DNA of 64,000 nucleotides from Sulfitobacter brevis (GTDB taxonomy: Bacteria > Pseudomonadota > Alphaproteobacteria > Rhodobacterales > Rhodobacteraceae). A model generated the notes under the pieces. It saw nothing but the letters and a program-made list of their open reading frames with translations. It was not told the DNA's origin and did no database searches. The stretch's first letter is position 1, and each line of letters starts with the position of its first letter. This document shows positions 35,989 through 45,184 of this stretch, in pieces. The stretch covers positions 62,001-126,000 of the forward strand of contig NZ_FOMW01000004.1 in the NCBI RefSeq assembly GCF_900112755.1. The letters are read 5' to 3'. The translations under genes were made by a program, and so were the position numbers.

Positions 35989-36900
35989 CTAAGTGTTCAA
36001 AACTTTTGCTTCCGCCAGCAGCCAGTTAAGAAAATCGCGCGGTTTTTCCTGCTCTAGCATCAAAGGCCCCCAGCAGACATAATAAGGCTCGGGCATTTGA
36101 ATCGACTCCTGCGAGATCCGGATCAGTCGCCCCAGGCCGAGATCGACAGAGGCAAAGGACAATTGCGCCAAAGCGATCCCCTGCCCGCTGACAACCGATT
36201 CCAGCGCCGAGCTGGAAAGCGAATGTATCGATACTGGCTTTCGCGTCGGCCGTGGCAGGCCTTGGGCTGCTAGCCACGTCCCCAAGGTCGGCACGGTCGA
36301 ATAGGATGGCCCCCAGTCAATATCAACCCATGGCAGATAGGGCAGGTTCGCCGGCTCAAGCGCTTCGGGATGCCGCATTAGAAAATCAGGCGAACACACT
36401 GGAAAGCAGACATCTTGAAACAAGGCACGTGAATGGGGAAATGTATTGGAAACATTGCCATAGGTGAGGCGAAACATGTGATCCAGAAAAGCCGGTTCCG
36501 GCTCTCCGTGGGTGGCCTCCAACCTGATCGAGACCCCTTCGCTTCGTGCTTCGAAACTTTGCAATCGAGGCTGGAGCCACTTTATCAACAAAGTCGGCAA
36601 CCCCGAGACATGGATATCCAGCGCGGATTTCTGCTGTGCCAGAAGCGCCTGCGCGCGCCGGAGTTTCTCAGACCCTTCCGAGACAACAGCATGGTAGGAT
36701 CGGGCCTTGGGCACCAGTGATGCGCGCCGCCCGTCCTTCATGATGAGCGCCATTTGCAGATGATCTTCGAGCAATTTGAGCTGCTGGCTGATCGCACCGG
36801 CGGTCACGCCTAATTCTTGCGCAGCGCCGCTCACCGAGCCCAGCCGCCCAAAGCTTTCGAAGGCCTGCAAAGCGCGTAAGGGTGGCAAAACAGACCGCAT
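35989..36900 (-). CDS. LysR-family (GcvA-like) transcriptional regulator
   Basis: Regulator of 303 residues with the N-terminal helix-turn-helix (LPPLRALQAFESFGRLGSVSGAAQELGVTAGAISQQLKLLE split by short turns) and a periplasmic-binding-fold effector domain. The start region LPPLRALQAFE is typical of the GcvA branch. It may control the Rieske gene on the same strand, the TAXI-TRAP operon on the other, or both. Confidence 0.9.
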   Translation of the reverse strand: MRSVLPPLRALQAFESFGRLGSVSGAAQELGVTAGAISQQLKLLEDHLQMALIMKDGRRASLVPKARSYHAVVSEGSEKLRRAQALLAQQKSALDIHVSGLPTLLIKWLQPRLQSFEARSEGVSIRLEATHGEPEPAFLDHMFRLTYGNVSNTFPHSRALFQDVCFPVCSPDFLMRHPEALEPANLPYLPWVDIDWGPSYSTVPTLGTWLAAQGLPRPTRKPVSIHSLSSSALESVVSGQGIALAQLSFASVDLGLGRLIRISQESIQMPEPYYVCWGPLMLEQEKPRDFLNWLLAEAKVLNT

Positions 36901-37402
36901 ATTTGGCTAAAACACTCCGCCTCACGAGACTGGCTCAATAATACTAAACAGTAGCCCGCCAGAACTAAGTTGTCACCCGTATTGGAGATTCATATTAACG
37001 GGCGCGGGTAACTGAGATTTTGACGGCAACCGGTGCGCCGAGCGCTGGTGGTTCAACGCCTAAAGAACTGAACGGATCAGGCGGGTCGTACGCGAAGCTG
37101 ACCCGCCTCGCACAGCAAGTTGCCGATGACGGCACCGAAATTCTGATAAACTGATAATGGTCGGACCTGAAATTCCCGCACAAGGTGAGCACTATCTCTA
37201 GTTTTCACAGCTATGATCAACCTGCGCCAAGCCACCAGCCGAACCTCGCCAACTACGTCGTGGAAGTTCGGTTGACACCTCACGTTAATTCTCCGTACCT
37301 TGGTTCCACAGAGCGGAATGATGTTTCACGAAATTTCATAACCGCTGGTATGGATCCGCGGCGATTCTCGTTGATGGGTCTGATATTTTTTGGGAGGAAA
37401 AT
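36901..37402. other. Divergent gene-free region between lysR and the TAXI-TRAP operon
   Basis: About 500 bases without a convincing gene. It holds short AT-rich stretches such as AATACTAAACAGTAG near the lysR start, which could be part of a LysR site. GGGAGGAAAAT just before 37403 is the TAXI ribosome site. Confidence 0.5.
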
Positions 37403-38539
37403 ATGAACTATTTCACGACTACTGTTGCGGTGTTGGGCCTGTCGGCCAGCATGGCGATGGCGCAGGACATCGTTCTGCCCAAGCAGCTGAACTGGACTGC
37501 CTACGATACGGGCTCCGCCGGCTACAACCAAGCAGTCGCAATCGGTGCCGCGTTGCAGGATGCCGTGGGCGTCAATCTGCGCGTGCTGCCTGGCAAAAAT
37601 GACATCTCGCGCACCGAGCCATTGCGTCAGGGCCGCGTCGAATTCTCCGCTACCGGTGTTGGTGGCAGCTACATGGCGCAAGAAGGCGTGTTTGATTTTG
37701 GCGCCGAGAACTGGGGACCGCAGCCCATTCGCGTGCTGATGGCCAATAACGGTGGTGCAATCAACCTTTCTGTAGGTGTGGCCGGCGATCTGGGCATCGA
37801 GACCTACGCCGATCTCAAGGGCAAGCGCGTCGCCTATATCGTGGGTGCGCCTGCACTTAACGTGAACACCGAGGCCTATCTCGCTTACGGCGGCCTGACC
37901 TGGGATGACGTCGAGCGTGTCGATTTTGGCGGCTTTGGCGCCAGCTGGACCGGTCTGATCGAAGGTCAGGTCGACGCGGCATTCGCGTCCACAAACTCCG
38001 GCAAGGCCTATGAGGCCGAAGCGGGTCCGCGCGGTCTGTTCTGGCCCCCAATCGATCCTAATGACGCCGAAGCGCTCGGCCGTTTGCAGAACATCGCACC
38101 ATTCTTCCAGCCGAACCTTGCATCTGTCGGGGCCAAGATCGACGGCACGGACGGCTATCAGGGCGCGGGCTATGCCTATCCGGTGCTGACTGCCATGGCC
38201 GCAACGGACGAAGATTTGGTCTACAACATGACCAAAGCGATGGTTGAGCTGTTCCCCGCCTATGATGGCAATTCTCCGGGGATCGGCGGCTGGGCGCTGG
38301 ACAAGCAGAACATGAAATGGGTCGTCCCTTATCATGAGGGTGCAATCCGCTACTTCACCGAAGCAGGCGCTTGGTCTGACGAAGCACAGGCGCACAACGA
38401 TATGCTCGTCTCGCGTCAGGCGGCACTCATGGAGGCTTGGGAAGCAACGATTGCGTCCAAGCCTGACGATCTTGAGGCGGCCTGGTCAACGGCGCGCCGC
38501 GAGGCTCTCAAAGCAGGCGGCTTCACCATCGTTTTCTAA
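37403..38539 (+). CDS. TAXI-family TRAP transporter solute receptor
   Basis: Periplasmic binding protein of 378 residues. The signal peptide ends around residue 20 (MAMA|QDIVLP). The TAXI pattern is seen in YDTGSAGYNQAVAIGAAL, LPGKNDISRTEPLRQGRVEFSAT divided by loops, and GLIEGQVDAAFASTNSGKAYE. Strong GGGAGGAAAA ribosome site. It is the first gene of a co-directional run leading to the selenoprotein genes, so its ligand is presumably the substrate of that pathway. The ligand is unknown. Confidence 0.9.
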   Translation: MNYFTTTVAVLGLSASMAMAQDIVLPKQLNWTAYDTGSAGYNQAVAIGAALQDAVGVNLRVLPGKNDISRTEPLRQGRVEFSATGVGGSYMAQEGVFDFGAENWGPQPIRVLMANNGGAINLSVGVAGDLGIETYADLKGKRVAYIVGAPALNVNTEAYLAYGGLTWDDVERVDFGGFGASWTGLIEGQVDAAFASTNSGKAYEAEAGPRGLFWPPIDPNDAEALGRLQNIAPFFQPNLASVGAKIDGTDGYQGAGYAYPVLTAMAATDEDLVYNMTKAMVELFPAYDGNSPGIGGWALDKQNMKWVVPYHEGAIRYFTEAGAWSDEAQAHNDMLVSRQAALMEAWEATIASKPDDLEAAWSTARREALKAGGFTIVF

Positions 38540-38559
38540 ACGGTGCTGAGACGATGAAA

Positions 38560-38583
38560 CCGGCCGGTCCTTGGACCGGCCGG
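38560..38583 (+). promoter_or_regulatory. Intercistronic hairpin between TAXI receptor and permease
   Basis: Near-perfect inverted repeat CCGGCCGGTCC, TT, GGACCGGCCGG, 20 bases after the receptor stop. No T tract follows. It is likely to protect the upstream mRNA or dampen read-through so that receptor exceeds permease. Confidence 0.65.
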
Positions 38584-38619
38584 AAGTTTCTGTGCATCCC
38601 CCCATACGAGAGTAGCCCC

Positions 38620-40614
38620 ATGACCGACCAGTCCAACGCCTCCCCCGCGACAAAAGGGATCGAGCAAGTCGCCATCGACGGCGAGACCCCCGCAGAGCGC
38701 CTCGCCGGACCCGCGCGTTGGGTCGTGATTATCGGCACGCTGTTTTCGCTGGTTCTGGTCGTCAACCAGCTTTTCAATCTTCAGTTGATGGGCATCGTCC
38801 TCATTGAAGGGCGATATCTCTATGTTCTTGGCGGCCTTTTTCTGGCGCTGAGCTTTCTGATTTTCCAAATGCGTGGCGGCAAAGGCGGTGAACCTTCACT
38901 GCTCGACTGGGGACTGTTCGCGGTTGCTCTTGGATGCACCTATTATTTAGCCCAGACCGCACAGCAGAACCTGTCGCAGGGATGGGAGTTCGCCCCGCCG
39001 GAAATCGCGCAATACGTCTCGGTCGTGTTCTTTTTTCTGGTGCTTGAGGCGACACGGCGCGCCGGCGGTCTCGTGCTATTTCTGATCGTGCTATTCTTTG
39101 CCTTCTACCCCACCTTTGCTGGCGTGGTGCCGGATCCCTTCTCGGGGTTCCAGAGCACCTTCTTGCAGACGGTCCCCTATCATATCTATTCGTCCGAGAG
39201 TTCCTTTGGCATTCCGATGAAAGCCTTTGGCGGCGTTGTCATCGGCTTCATCCTGTTTGGCGCGGTGCTGCAACGCACGGGCGGCGGGCAGTTCTTTAAT
39301 GATCTGGCCCTCGGCATGGTCGGCGGCTATCGCGGCGGCGCGGCAAAAGTGTCGATCTTTGCCTCCGGTTTCATGGGTTCCATGTCTGGCTCGGTAATCT
39401 CCAACGTGTTGACCACCGGTGCAGTCTCGATCCCCGCCATGCGCAAAACCGGATTTTCGGCAAAGACCGCCGCGGCGACCGAGGCCTGTGCCTCAACCGG
39501 CGGCGTGCTGATGCCGCCCATCATGGGGGCCACGGCCTTCATCATGGCGTCCTTTTTGTCGCGACCCTACGTGGAGATTGCGCTTGCTGCCGCGATCCCC
39601 AGCATCCTGTTCTACTGGGGGCTGTTCACCGGTATCGACGCCTATTCAGCCAAGCGCGGCCTTAAGGGGCTGCCCAAGCCTGATCTGCCGCGTCTCAAGG
39701 AAGTGATGATTGAGGGCTGGCCCTATATCTTCGTCTTTGCCCTGCTGCTCTATATGATGATCGGTTTGCGGCAGGAATCCTCCGCGCCGTTCTACGCCAC
39801 TGTTCTGCTGTTGATCGTCAACCAGTTTCGTGCGCGCTTTCGCCTCAACAAAGAGCGTCTGGGCAATATGATCGTGGGCGTCGGCATGGGTCTGGCCGAG
39901 TTGACGGCCATTTTGCTGGGCGTGGGTCTGATTGTGGGCTCTTTCTCGGCAACCGGCCTTGCAGGCACTTTGGTCAACGAGTTGGTGTTCATGGCGGGGG
40001 ATAATACAATCGTCTTGTTGGGAATGGGCGCACTGACCGCATTTATCTTTGGCATGGGGATGACGGTCACGGCCTGCTATATTTTCCTCGCCGTGGTTCT
40101 GGCGCCAGCGCTCGAAGCAGGCGGATTGAACCAGCTCGCAGTACACCTCTTCATCCTCTACTGGGGCATGGTCAGCTTTATCACTCCGCCAGTGGCATTG
40201 GGCGCTTTCGCGGCATCCACCATGGCAGGCTCTAACCCGATTGCGACAGGGTTCGAGGCGATGCGCTTGGGTGGGGTGATCTACATTGCGCCGTTCTTCT
40301 TCGTGCTCAATCCGGCTCTGATCGGTCAGGCGCCTGCGTGGGAAGTGGTTGTCGCGCTGTCGTCTGCAATGATCGGCGTGGCAGTTATTTCATCGGCATT
40401 ACAAGGCTACATCAGCCTTGTCGGCCCGTTGGAAGGGCCTTTGGCCTATCCGCTGCGCATCGTGCTGTTTTTCGGCGGTGTGCTCATCGCCCTTCCTGAA
40501 ACAGCCCTGCTGCCGTTGAGCTATCTGGTGTCCTTCGTCATTGGCGTGGCCCTATGTGCCGTGCCGTTCTATGTGGCATGGCAGGCCAATATCAGCGATC
40601 CCCGAACTGCGTGA
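38620..40614 (+). CDS. Fused TRAP transporter permease (4TM-12TM, TAXI type)
   Basis: Inner-membrane protein of 664 residues joining the small and large permease parts, as normal for TAXI systems. Conserved large-subunit loops are FASGFMGSMSGSVISNVLTTG, ACASTGGVLMPPIMGATAF (each broken into shorter motifs) and ITPPVALGAFAAS. The ATG at 38620 gives a hydrophilic N-terminus ahead of the first helix; the longer frame from 38554 runs through the hairpin. Confidence 0.93.
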   Translation: MTDQSNASPATKGIEQVAIDGETPAERLAGPARWVVIIGTLFSLVLVVNQLFNLQLMGIVLIEGRYLYVLGGLFLALSFLIFQMRGGKGGEPSLLDWGLFAVALGCTYYLAQTAQQNLSQGWEFAPPEIAQYVSVVFFFLVLEATRRAGGLVLFLIVLFFAFYPTFAGVVPDPFSGFQSTFLQTVPYHIYSSESSFGIPMKAFGGVVIGFILFGAVLQRTGGGQFFNDLALGMVGGYRGGAAKVSIFASGFMGSMSGSVISNVLTTGAVSIPAMRKTGFSAKTAAATEACASTGGVLMPPIMGATAFIMASFLSRPYVEIALAAAIPSILFYWGLFTGIDAYSAKRGLKGLPKPDLPRLKEVMIEGWPYIFVFALLLYMMIGLRQESSAPFYATVLLLIVNQFRARFRLNKERLGNMIVGVGMGLAELTAILLGVGLIVGSFSATGLAGTLVNELVFMAGDNTIVLLGMGALTAFIFGMGMTVTACYIFLAVVLAPALEAGGLNQLAVHLFILYWGMVSFITPPVALGAFAASTMAGSNPIATGFEAMRLGGVIYIAPFFFVLNPALIGQAPAWEVVVALSSAMIGVAVISSALQGYISLVGPLEGPLAYPLRIVLFFGGVLIALPETALLPLSYLVSFVIGVALCAVPFYVAWQANISDPRTA

Positions 40615-40619
40615 GACCT

Positions 40620-42188
40620 ATGATCAAGATTACACCACCGACGCCCGAGACACCGCCCACTCAAACCATCGTCGCCCGGATCAGAGCCAATGCTGCGGCC
40701 CACCCTGACGATCTGGCCCTTGTCTGTGGCGAGGCGCGCGTCACTTGGTGCGCGTTCGACGCCCGCATCAACCGCGTTGCCAACGCGCTGCTCGCTATGG
40801 GGCTGCGCAAGGGCGACAATGTCGCTGTCCTCTCTGCAAACTCCGTCGCCTACGCCGAAGTTTTCATGGGGACCTTACGCGCAGGCGGCTGCATCACGCC
40901 GCTGTCGTCGATGGCGGCACCTGAGGCACTGCACAAGATGCTGGTCGATAGCGGCGCCAAAGCACTCTTCGTCGCGGACCAATACGCCGATCTGCTGGCA
41001 GGTTTCGTCGAAGATCTGCCGCTCAAACGCATCGCCTTTGATTTCGAGCGGGGTGGATATGCTGGGTACGAAACCGAACTGGCGCAGGCCGCCACGACCG
41101 ATCCCGATATCCCTATCGAGATGTCCGATCCGTTCAACCTGATCTACTCCTCCGGCACCACCGGCACGCCCAAAGGGATAGTGCACAATCACTGGATGCG
41201 CGCGGCGCAGATGGATCGGGTCTCGCCCAACGGTTATGACGACAACGCGCGCACCCTGATCTCGACGCCGCTTTATTCCAACACCACGATTGTTTCGTTC
41301 CTGCCGACCTTGTTTGGCGGATCGACGGTGCATCTGATGCCGAAATTCGACGCGCGGGCATATCTGGAGATCGTGCAGCGCGAGCAGATCACCCACACCA
41401 TGTTGGTGCCAGTGCAATACAAACGCATCATGGACGTGCCCGATTTCGACGCTTTCGACCTGTCATCGATGCGGGTCAAATTCTCGACCTCTGCCCCCCT
41501 GCGCGCGGACGTCAAGCAAGATGTGCTGGCCCGCTTCCCGGGCAAGTTGCTGGAATATTACGGCCTCACCGAAGGGGGTGGCGTGACGGTCCTGGCCGCG
41601 CACGAGTATCCCGACAAGCTCCACACTGTCGGCAAGCTCGCGCCCGGCAATGACATCCGCCTGATCGACAGCGCGGGCCGCGAGGTTCCGCAGGGCGAAG
41701 TGGGCGAGATTTGCGGACGCGGACCGACGATGATGGCCGGGTACTATGGCCGCGACGATCTGACGGCAGATTACATCTGGCGGGACGCCGAAGACCGCAT
41801 CTATTTCCGCTCGGGCGATATGGGATCCTTCGACGAAGACGGGTTTCTGGTGCTGTCCGACCGCAAGAAGGACATGATCATTTCGGGCGGTCTCAACATC
41901 TTTGCCAATGACCTTGAACTGGTGCTGCTTGATGACCCTGACGTGACCGACGCCGCTGTGATCGGCGTGCCATCAGACGCTTGGGGCGAAACGCCGCTGG
42001 GGCTGGTGGTGTTGCGCGCCGGTGCGACCCGATCAGATGGCGATATCTTGGCGCAGGCCAATGCGCGGCTTGGTAAAAGCCACCGCCTGTCGGGCATCGA
42101 GGTGCGCGATCACCTGCCCCGCAGCACCATCGGCAAAATTCTCAAAAAAGACCTGCGTATCCCCTATTGGGAAAAGGAAAAACAGTGA
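40620..42188 (+). CDS. AMP-forming acyl-CoA synthetase / carboxylate-CoA ligase
   Basis: Adenylate-forming enzyme of 522 residues. The ATP loop is YSSGTTGTPKG, the acyl-binding motif LLEYYGLTEGG, the hinge region RSGDMGSFDEDGFLVLSDRKKDMIISGG (aspartate and arginine motif), and the catalytic lysine lies in STIGKILKKDL. It probably activates the acid imported by the TAXI-TRAP system. It begins 5 bases after the permease stop and overlaps the next gene by four bases. The substrate cannot be read. Confidence 0.92.
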   Translation: MIKITPPTPETPPTQTIVARIRANAAAHPDDLALVCGEARVTWCAFDARINRVANALLAMGLRKGDNVAVLSANSVAYAEVFMGTLRAGGCITPLSSMAAPEALHKMLVDSGAKALFVADQYADLLAGFVEDLPLKRIAFDFERGGYAGYETELAQAATTDPDIPIEMSDPFNLIYSSGTTGTPKGIVHNHWMRAAQMDRVSPNGYDDNARTLISTPLYSNTTIVSFLPTLFGGSTVHLMPKFDARAYLEIVQREQITHTMLVPVQYKRIMDVPDFDAFDLSSMRVKFSTSAPLRADVKQDVLARFPGKLLEYYGLTEGGGVTVLAAHEYPDKLHTVGKLAPGNDIRLIDSAGREVPQGEVGEICGRGPTMMAGYYGRDDLTADYIWRDAEDRIYFRSGDMGSFDEDGFLVLSDRKKDMIISGGLNIFANDLELVLLDDPDVTDAAVIGVPSDAWGETPLGLVVLRAGATRSDGDILAQANARLGKSHRLSGIEVRDHLPRSTIGKILKKDLRIPYWEKEKQ

Positions 42189-43744
42189 CTGACAGCAAGA
42201 TGAACGGCGCGGAAAGCCTTGTGCATACCCTCTTGGCCAACGGGGTCGATGTGTGTTTCACCAATCCCGGAACCTCCGAGATGCATTTTGTCGCCGCCCT
42301 TGATCATATTCCCGGCATGCGGTCCATTCTCGCGCTGCAGGAAGGTGTCGCGACCGGTGCGGCGGATGGCTACTTCCGAATGGCGGGCAAGCCCGCCTCG
42401 ACCCTGCTGCACCTCGGACCCGGTCTGGCCAATGGCCTGTCAAATCTGCACAACGCGAAAAAGGCGGGTTCCGGCGTGGTCAATATCATTGGCGAACATG
42501 CATCGACGCATATCGCGCTCGACGCACCGCTCACCTCCGACATCGAAGGGATCGCACGGCCTGTTTCACATTGGGTGCACAGTTCCAAATCGGTCGCGAC
42601 CGTGGGCGAGGATGCGGCGCGTGCGGTGCAGGCGGCAATGACAGCACCGGGCCAGATCGCCTCGCTTATCCTGCCGTCGGACACCGCATGGAACGAAGGC
42701 GGCGTGCCGCAAGGTGCTGTCGAGATGCCCGCCCCTGCGCCCTTTGACGAAAGCGCACTCGACCGCGCAGCAGAGGCACTGGACGGATCTGAGACGCTGT
42801 TGCTGCTGGGCGGCACCGCGCTGACCGAAGCCAACCTCGAAGTCGCGGGACGGATCGCGGCCAAAACAGGTTGCAAGCTGCTGTCGGAATGGTCCAACGC
42901 GCGGATGGAGCGCGGCGCGGGGCGGGTGTTTATCGGGCGCGTGCCCTATCCCATCGACATCGCGCTCAAGGTGCTGGAGCCGTTCAAGCGCATCGTACTC
43001 ATCGGTGCGCGTGCGCCCATCGGGTTCTTCGCCTACCCCGACAAACCCGCGATCCTGACCCGTGAGGGTGCCGATATTTTGACGCTCGCGGCGGCGGATG
43101 CCGACCTGACAGCAGCCCTCGCGGCATTGTCCACAGCCACCGGCGCCGATGACACTGCGCCCGCGCATGTTGTCACCGACGCCCTGCCTGAGCGGCCTAC
43201 CGGGCGGATTAACCTCGACAGCCTTGCCGCCCTCATCGCCCGTGCAATCCCCGAAGATGGCATTGTGGTCGACGAATCTGTGACCTCGGGCCGCGCCTTC
43301 TCTCCGGCCACGAAATCCGCACGCAAACATACATGGCTTAACAATTGCGGCGGCTCCATCGGCTACGGCATGCCCGCGGCCATTGGCGCCGCAGTCGCCT
43401 GCCCTGACCGCAAGGTGCTGTGCCTGACAGGCGACGGATCGGCGATGTACACCGTGCAATCGCTCTGGACGATGGCACGTGAAAAGCTTGACATAACGGT
43501 GCTGATTTTTGCCAACCGCAGTTACCAAATCCTGCGCGGAGAACTTACGAATGTGGGCGTGCAAAACCCCGGCCCCCGTGCGATTGACATGCTCAGCCTC
43601 GATCGCCCCGCGCTCGACTGGGTGCAGATGTCACGCTCCATGGGTGTCTCCGCCGTCAGCGTGACCGACTGCGAGGATCTGGAGGCGGCGCTGGAAGAGG
43701 GGCTGACCCAATCGGGACCGAGCCTTATCGAAATCGTCCTTTGA
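42185..43744 (+). CDS. Thiamine-diphosphate enzyme, acetolactate synthase large subunit-like
   Basis: TPP-dependent enzyme of 519 residues. The catalytic glutamate is in ALQEGVATGAADGYFR, and the TPP-binding segment begins GDGSAMYTVQSLW and ends IFANRSY. The middle domain resembles benzoylformate decarboxylase and IlvB-like proteins. No small regulatory subunit follows, arguing against a true biosynthetic acetolactate synthase. GTG at 42185 overlaps the ligase stop; ATG at 42200 is the alternative. Likely a 2-oxo acid or acyl-CoA decarboxylase or lyase in a catabolic route. Confidence 0.87.
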   Translation: MTDSKMNGAESLVHTLLANGVDVCFTNPGTSEMHFVAALDHIPGMRSILALQEGVATGAADGYFRMAGKPASTLLHLGPGLANGLSNLHNAKKAGSGVVNIIGEHASTHIALDAPLTSDIEGIARPVSHWVHSSKSVATVGEDAARAVQAAMTAPGQIASLILPSDTAWNEGGVPQGAVEMPAPAPFDESALDRAAEALDGSETLLLLGGTALTEANLEVAGRIAAKTGCKLLSEWSNARMERGAGRVFIGRVPYPIDIALKVLEPFKRIVLIGARAPIGFFAYPDKPAILTREGADILTLAAADADLTAALAALSTATGADDTAPAHVVTDALPERPTGRINLDSLAALIARAIPEDGIVVDESVTSGRAFSPATKSARKHTWLNNCGGSIGYGMPAAIGAAVACPDRKVLCLTGDGSAMYTVQSLWTMAREKLDITVLIFANRSYQILRGELTNVGVQNPGPRAIDMLSLDRPALDWVQMSRSMGVSAVSVTDCEDLEAALEEGLTQSGPSLIEIVL

Positions 43745-43792
43745 CGGCGGGCCGCCCTGTCCCACTCCAATGATCCGCTAAGGTGCAACGAC

Positions 43793-45184
43793 ATGGCCCC
43801 GACCCTCAAAGATTTGCCGCAGATACAAGCGCTGCTGGACCGGCCAGCGATTGCCGATCTGGTCACGCGCTATAGCCACGGCGAGGTGGTTGAAGTGCTG
43901 CGCGGGGTGATCGGGGCGCTGCGATTGGCTTTTCTGAGCGGCGATATGCCCGACTTGCCGGATTTTGCCAGCACCAGTTTCGCGGCGCGTGTTGCCAAAC
44001 AGATAGAGGCAGGCCGTGCGCCCAGCCTTGTGCCCGTCATCAACGCCACGGGTATCATTATCCACACCAATCTGGGCCGCGCTCTACTCGCCCCGCAGGC
44101 GGTGGAGGCAATGCAGATGGCAGCGACGGCCCCCTCAAATCTGGAGCTTGATCTGGCGACAGGAAAGCGCGGCTCGCGGCATGCCCATGTGGAGCGGCTG
44201 ATCTGTGAACTGACTGGGGCAGAAGCAGCTGTGGTCGTGAACAATTGCGCGGCGGCGGTACTCTTGAGCCTCATGGCCACCGCGCAGGGCCGCAGCGTGG
44301 TCGCCTCGCGCGGGGAACTGATCGAGATCGGTGGCTCGTTTCGCCTGCCCGACGTGATCGCGCAGAGCGGAGCCGTTCTGCGCGAGGTCGGGGCCACCAA
44401 CAAAACCCGCATCGGCGATTACGCCGCCGCAATTGACGACAGCACCGCTGTCTTGCTGAAAAGCCATACCAGCAATTACCGGATTGTCGGCTTCACCGCC
44501 GCGCCAGAGCGACGCGAACTGGCGAAGCTGGCGCAGGAGCGAGACGTGATCTTGATGGAAGACTTGGGCAGCGGCGTGCTTATCGACCTGTCGCCCTACG
44601 GGCTTCCCGACGAGCCGGTAGTGCGCGACATCCTGAAAACGGGCGTCGATCTGGTGGTATTTTCGGGCGATAAGCTGTTGGGCGGGCCACAGGCGGGCAT
44701 CATCGCAGGGCGGCGCGATATCGTGGCACAGCTCAAGGCGCATCCGCTTATGCGGGCCGTGCGCATCGATAAACTCTCGCTGGCGGCACTCGGGGCGACC
44801 CTGCGCCTTTATCGCGCGCCGTTTGAGCCGGTGCGCGACATCCCCGTACTGGCAATGTTGTCTGCTGCGCTGGAGGAGATCGAGGGACGCGCCCACAGGC
44901 TTGCGCAGATGCTTCGCGGGATCGGCATGGCTCAGGTCGAGGTAACCGAAAGTGTCGCCTATGCTGGCGCCGGATCGTTGCCCGATCAGGATTTGCCCAG
45001 TTTCGCCGTTGCGACAGCCCTGCCCGACATGACGGTCGAACTTCTGGGCGCCGCGCTGCGCCGTGCCACCCCGCCCGTGATTGGCCGGATTGCGCAAGGA
45101 AAAGTGATGCTCGATATGCGCACGGTTGCCGAGGATGAGTTGCCGCATATTGCCCGCGCCTTTGCGCAGATTTCGGCGGTATGA
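43793..45184 (+). CDS. selA: L-seryl-tRNA(Sec) selenium transferase SelA
   Basis: PLP enzyme that turns seryl-tRNA(Sec) into selenocysteinyl-tRNA(Sec) with selenophosphate. The 463 residues equal the usual bacterial length. VINATGIIIHTNLGRALL, VVNNCAAAVLL and the PLP lysine in VFSGDKLLGGPQAGII are diagnostic. The start is 48 bases after the TPP gene, and the stop overlaps selB by four bases. Confidence 0.96.
   Translation: MAPTLKDLPQIQALLDRPAIADLVTRYSHGEVVEVLRGVIGALRLAFLSGDMPDLPDFASTSFAARVAKQIEAGRAPSLVPVINATGIIIHTNLGRALLAPQAVEAMQMAATAPSNLELDLATGKRGSRHAHVERLICELTGAEAAVVVNNCAAAVLLSLMATAQGRSVVASRGELIEIGGSFRLPDVIAQSGAVLREVGATNKTRIGDYAAAIDDSTAVLLKSHTSNYRIVGFTAAPERRELAKLAQERDVILMEDLGSGVLIDLSPYGLPDEPVVRDILKTGVDLVVFSGDKLLGGPQAGIIAGRRDIVAQLKAHPLMRAVRIDKLSLAALGATLRLYRAPFEPVRDIPVLAMLSAALEEIEGRAHRLAQMLRGIGMAQVEVTESVAYAGAGSLPDQDLPSFAVATALPDMTVELLGAALRRATPPVIGRIAQGKVMLDMRTVAEDELPHIARAFAQISAV

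Noticed and set aside
35975..35995. TTTAG/CTAAG half-sites between the Rieske and LysR genes as a LysR operator
   Set aside because: The dyad is imperfect and only a vague echo is seen ahead of lysR, so it is not listed as a site.
42566..43564. Long minus-strand frame opposite the TPP enzyme gene
   Set aside because: Composition reflects the GC-rich codons of the opposite strand; no domain is recognisable.
42185..43744. Biosynthetic acetolactate synthase (ilvB)
   Set aside because: There is no ilvN-type small subunit and the gene sits in a transport-ligase-sel operon, so a catabolic TPP enzyme is more likely.
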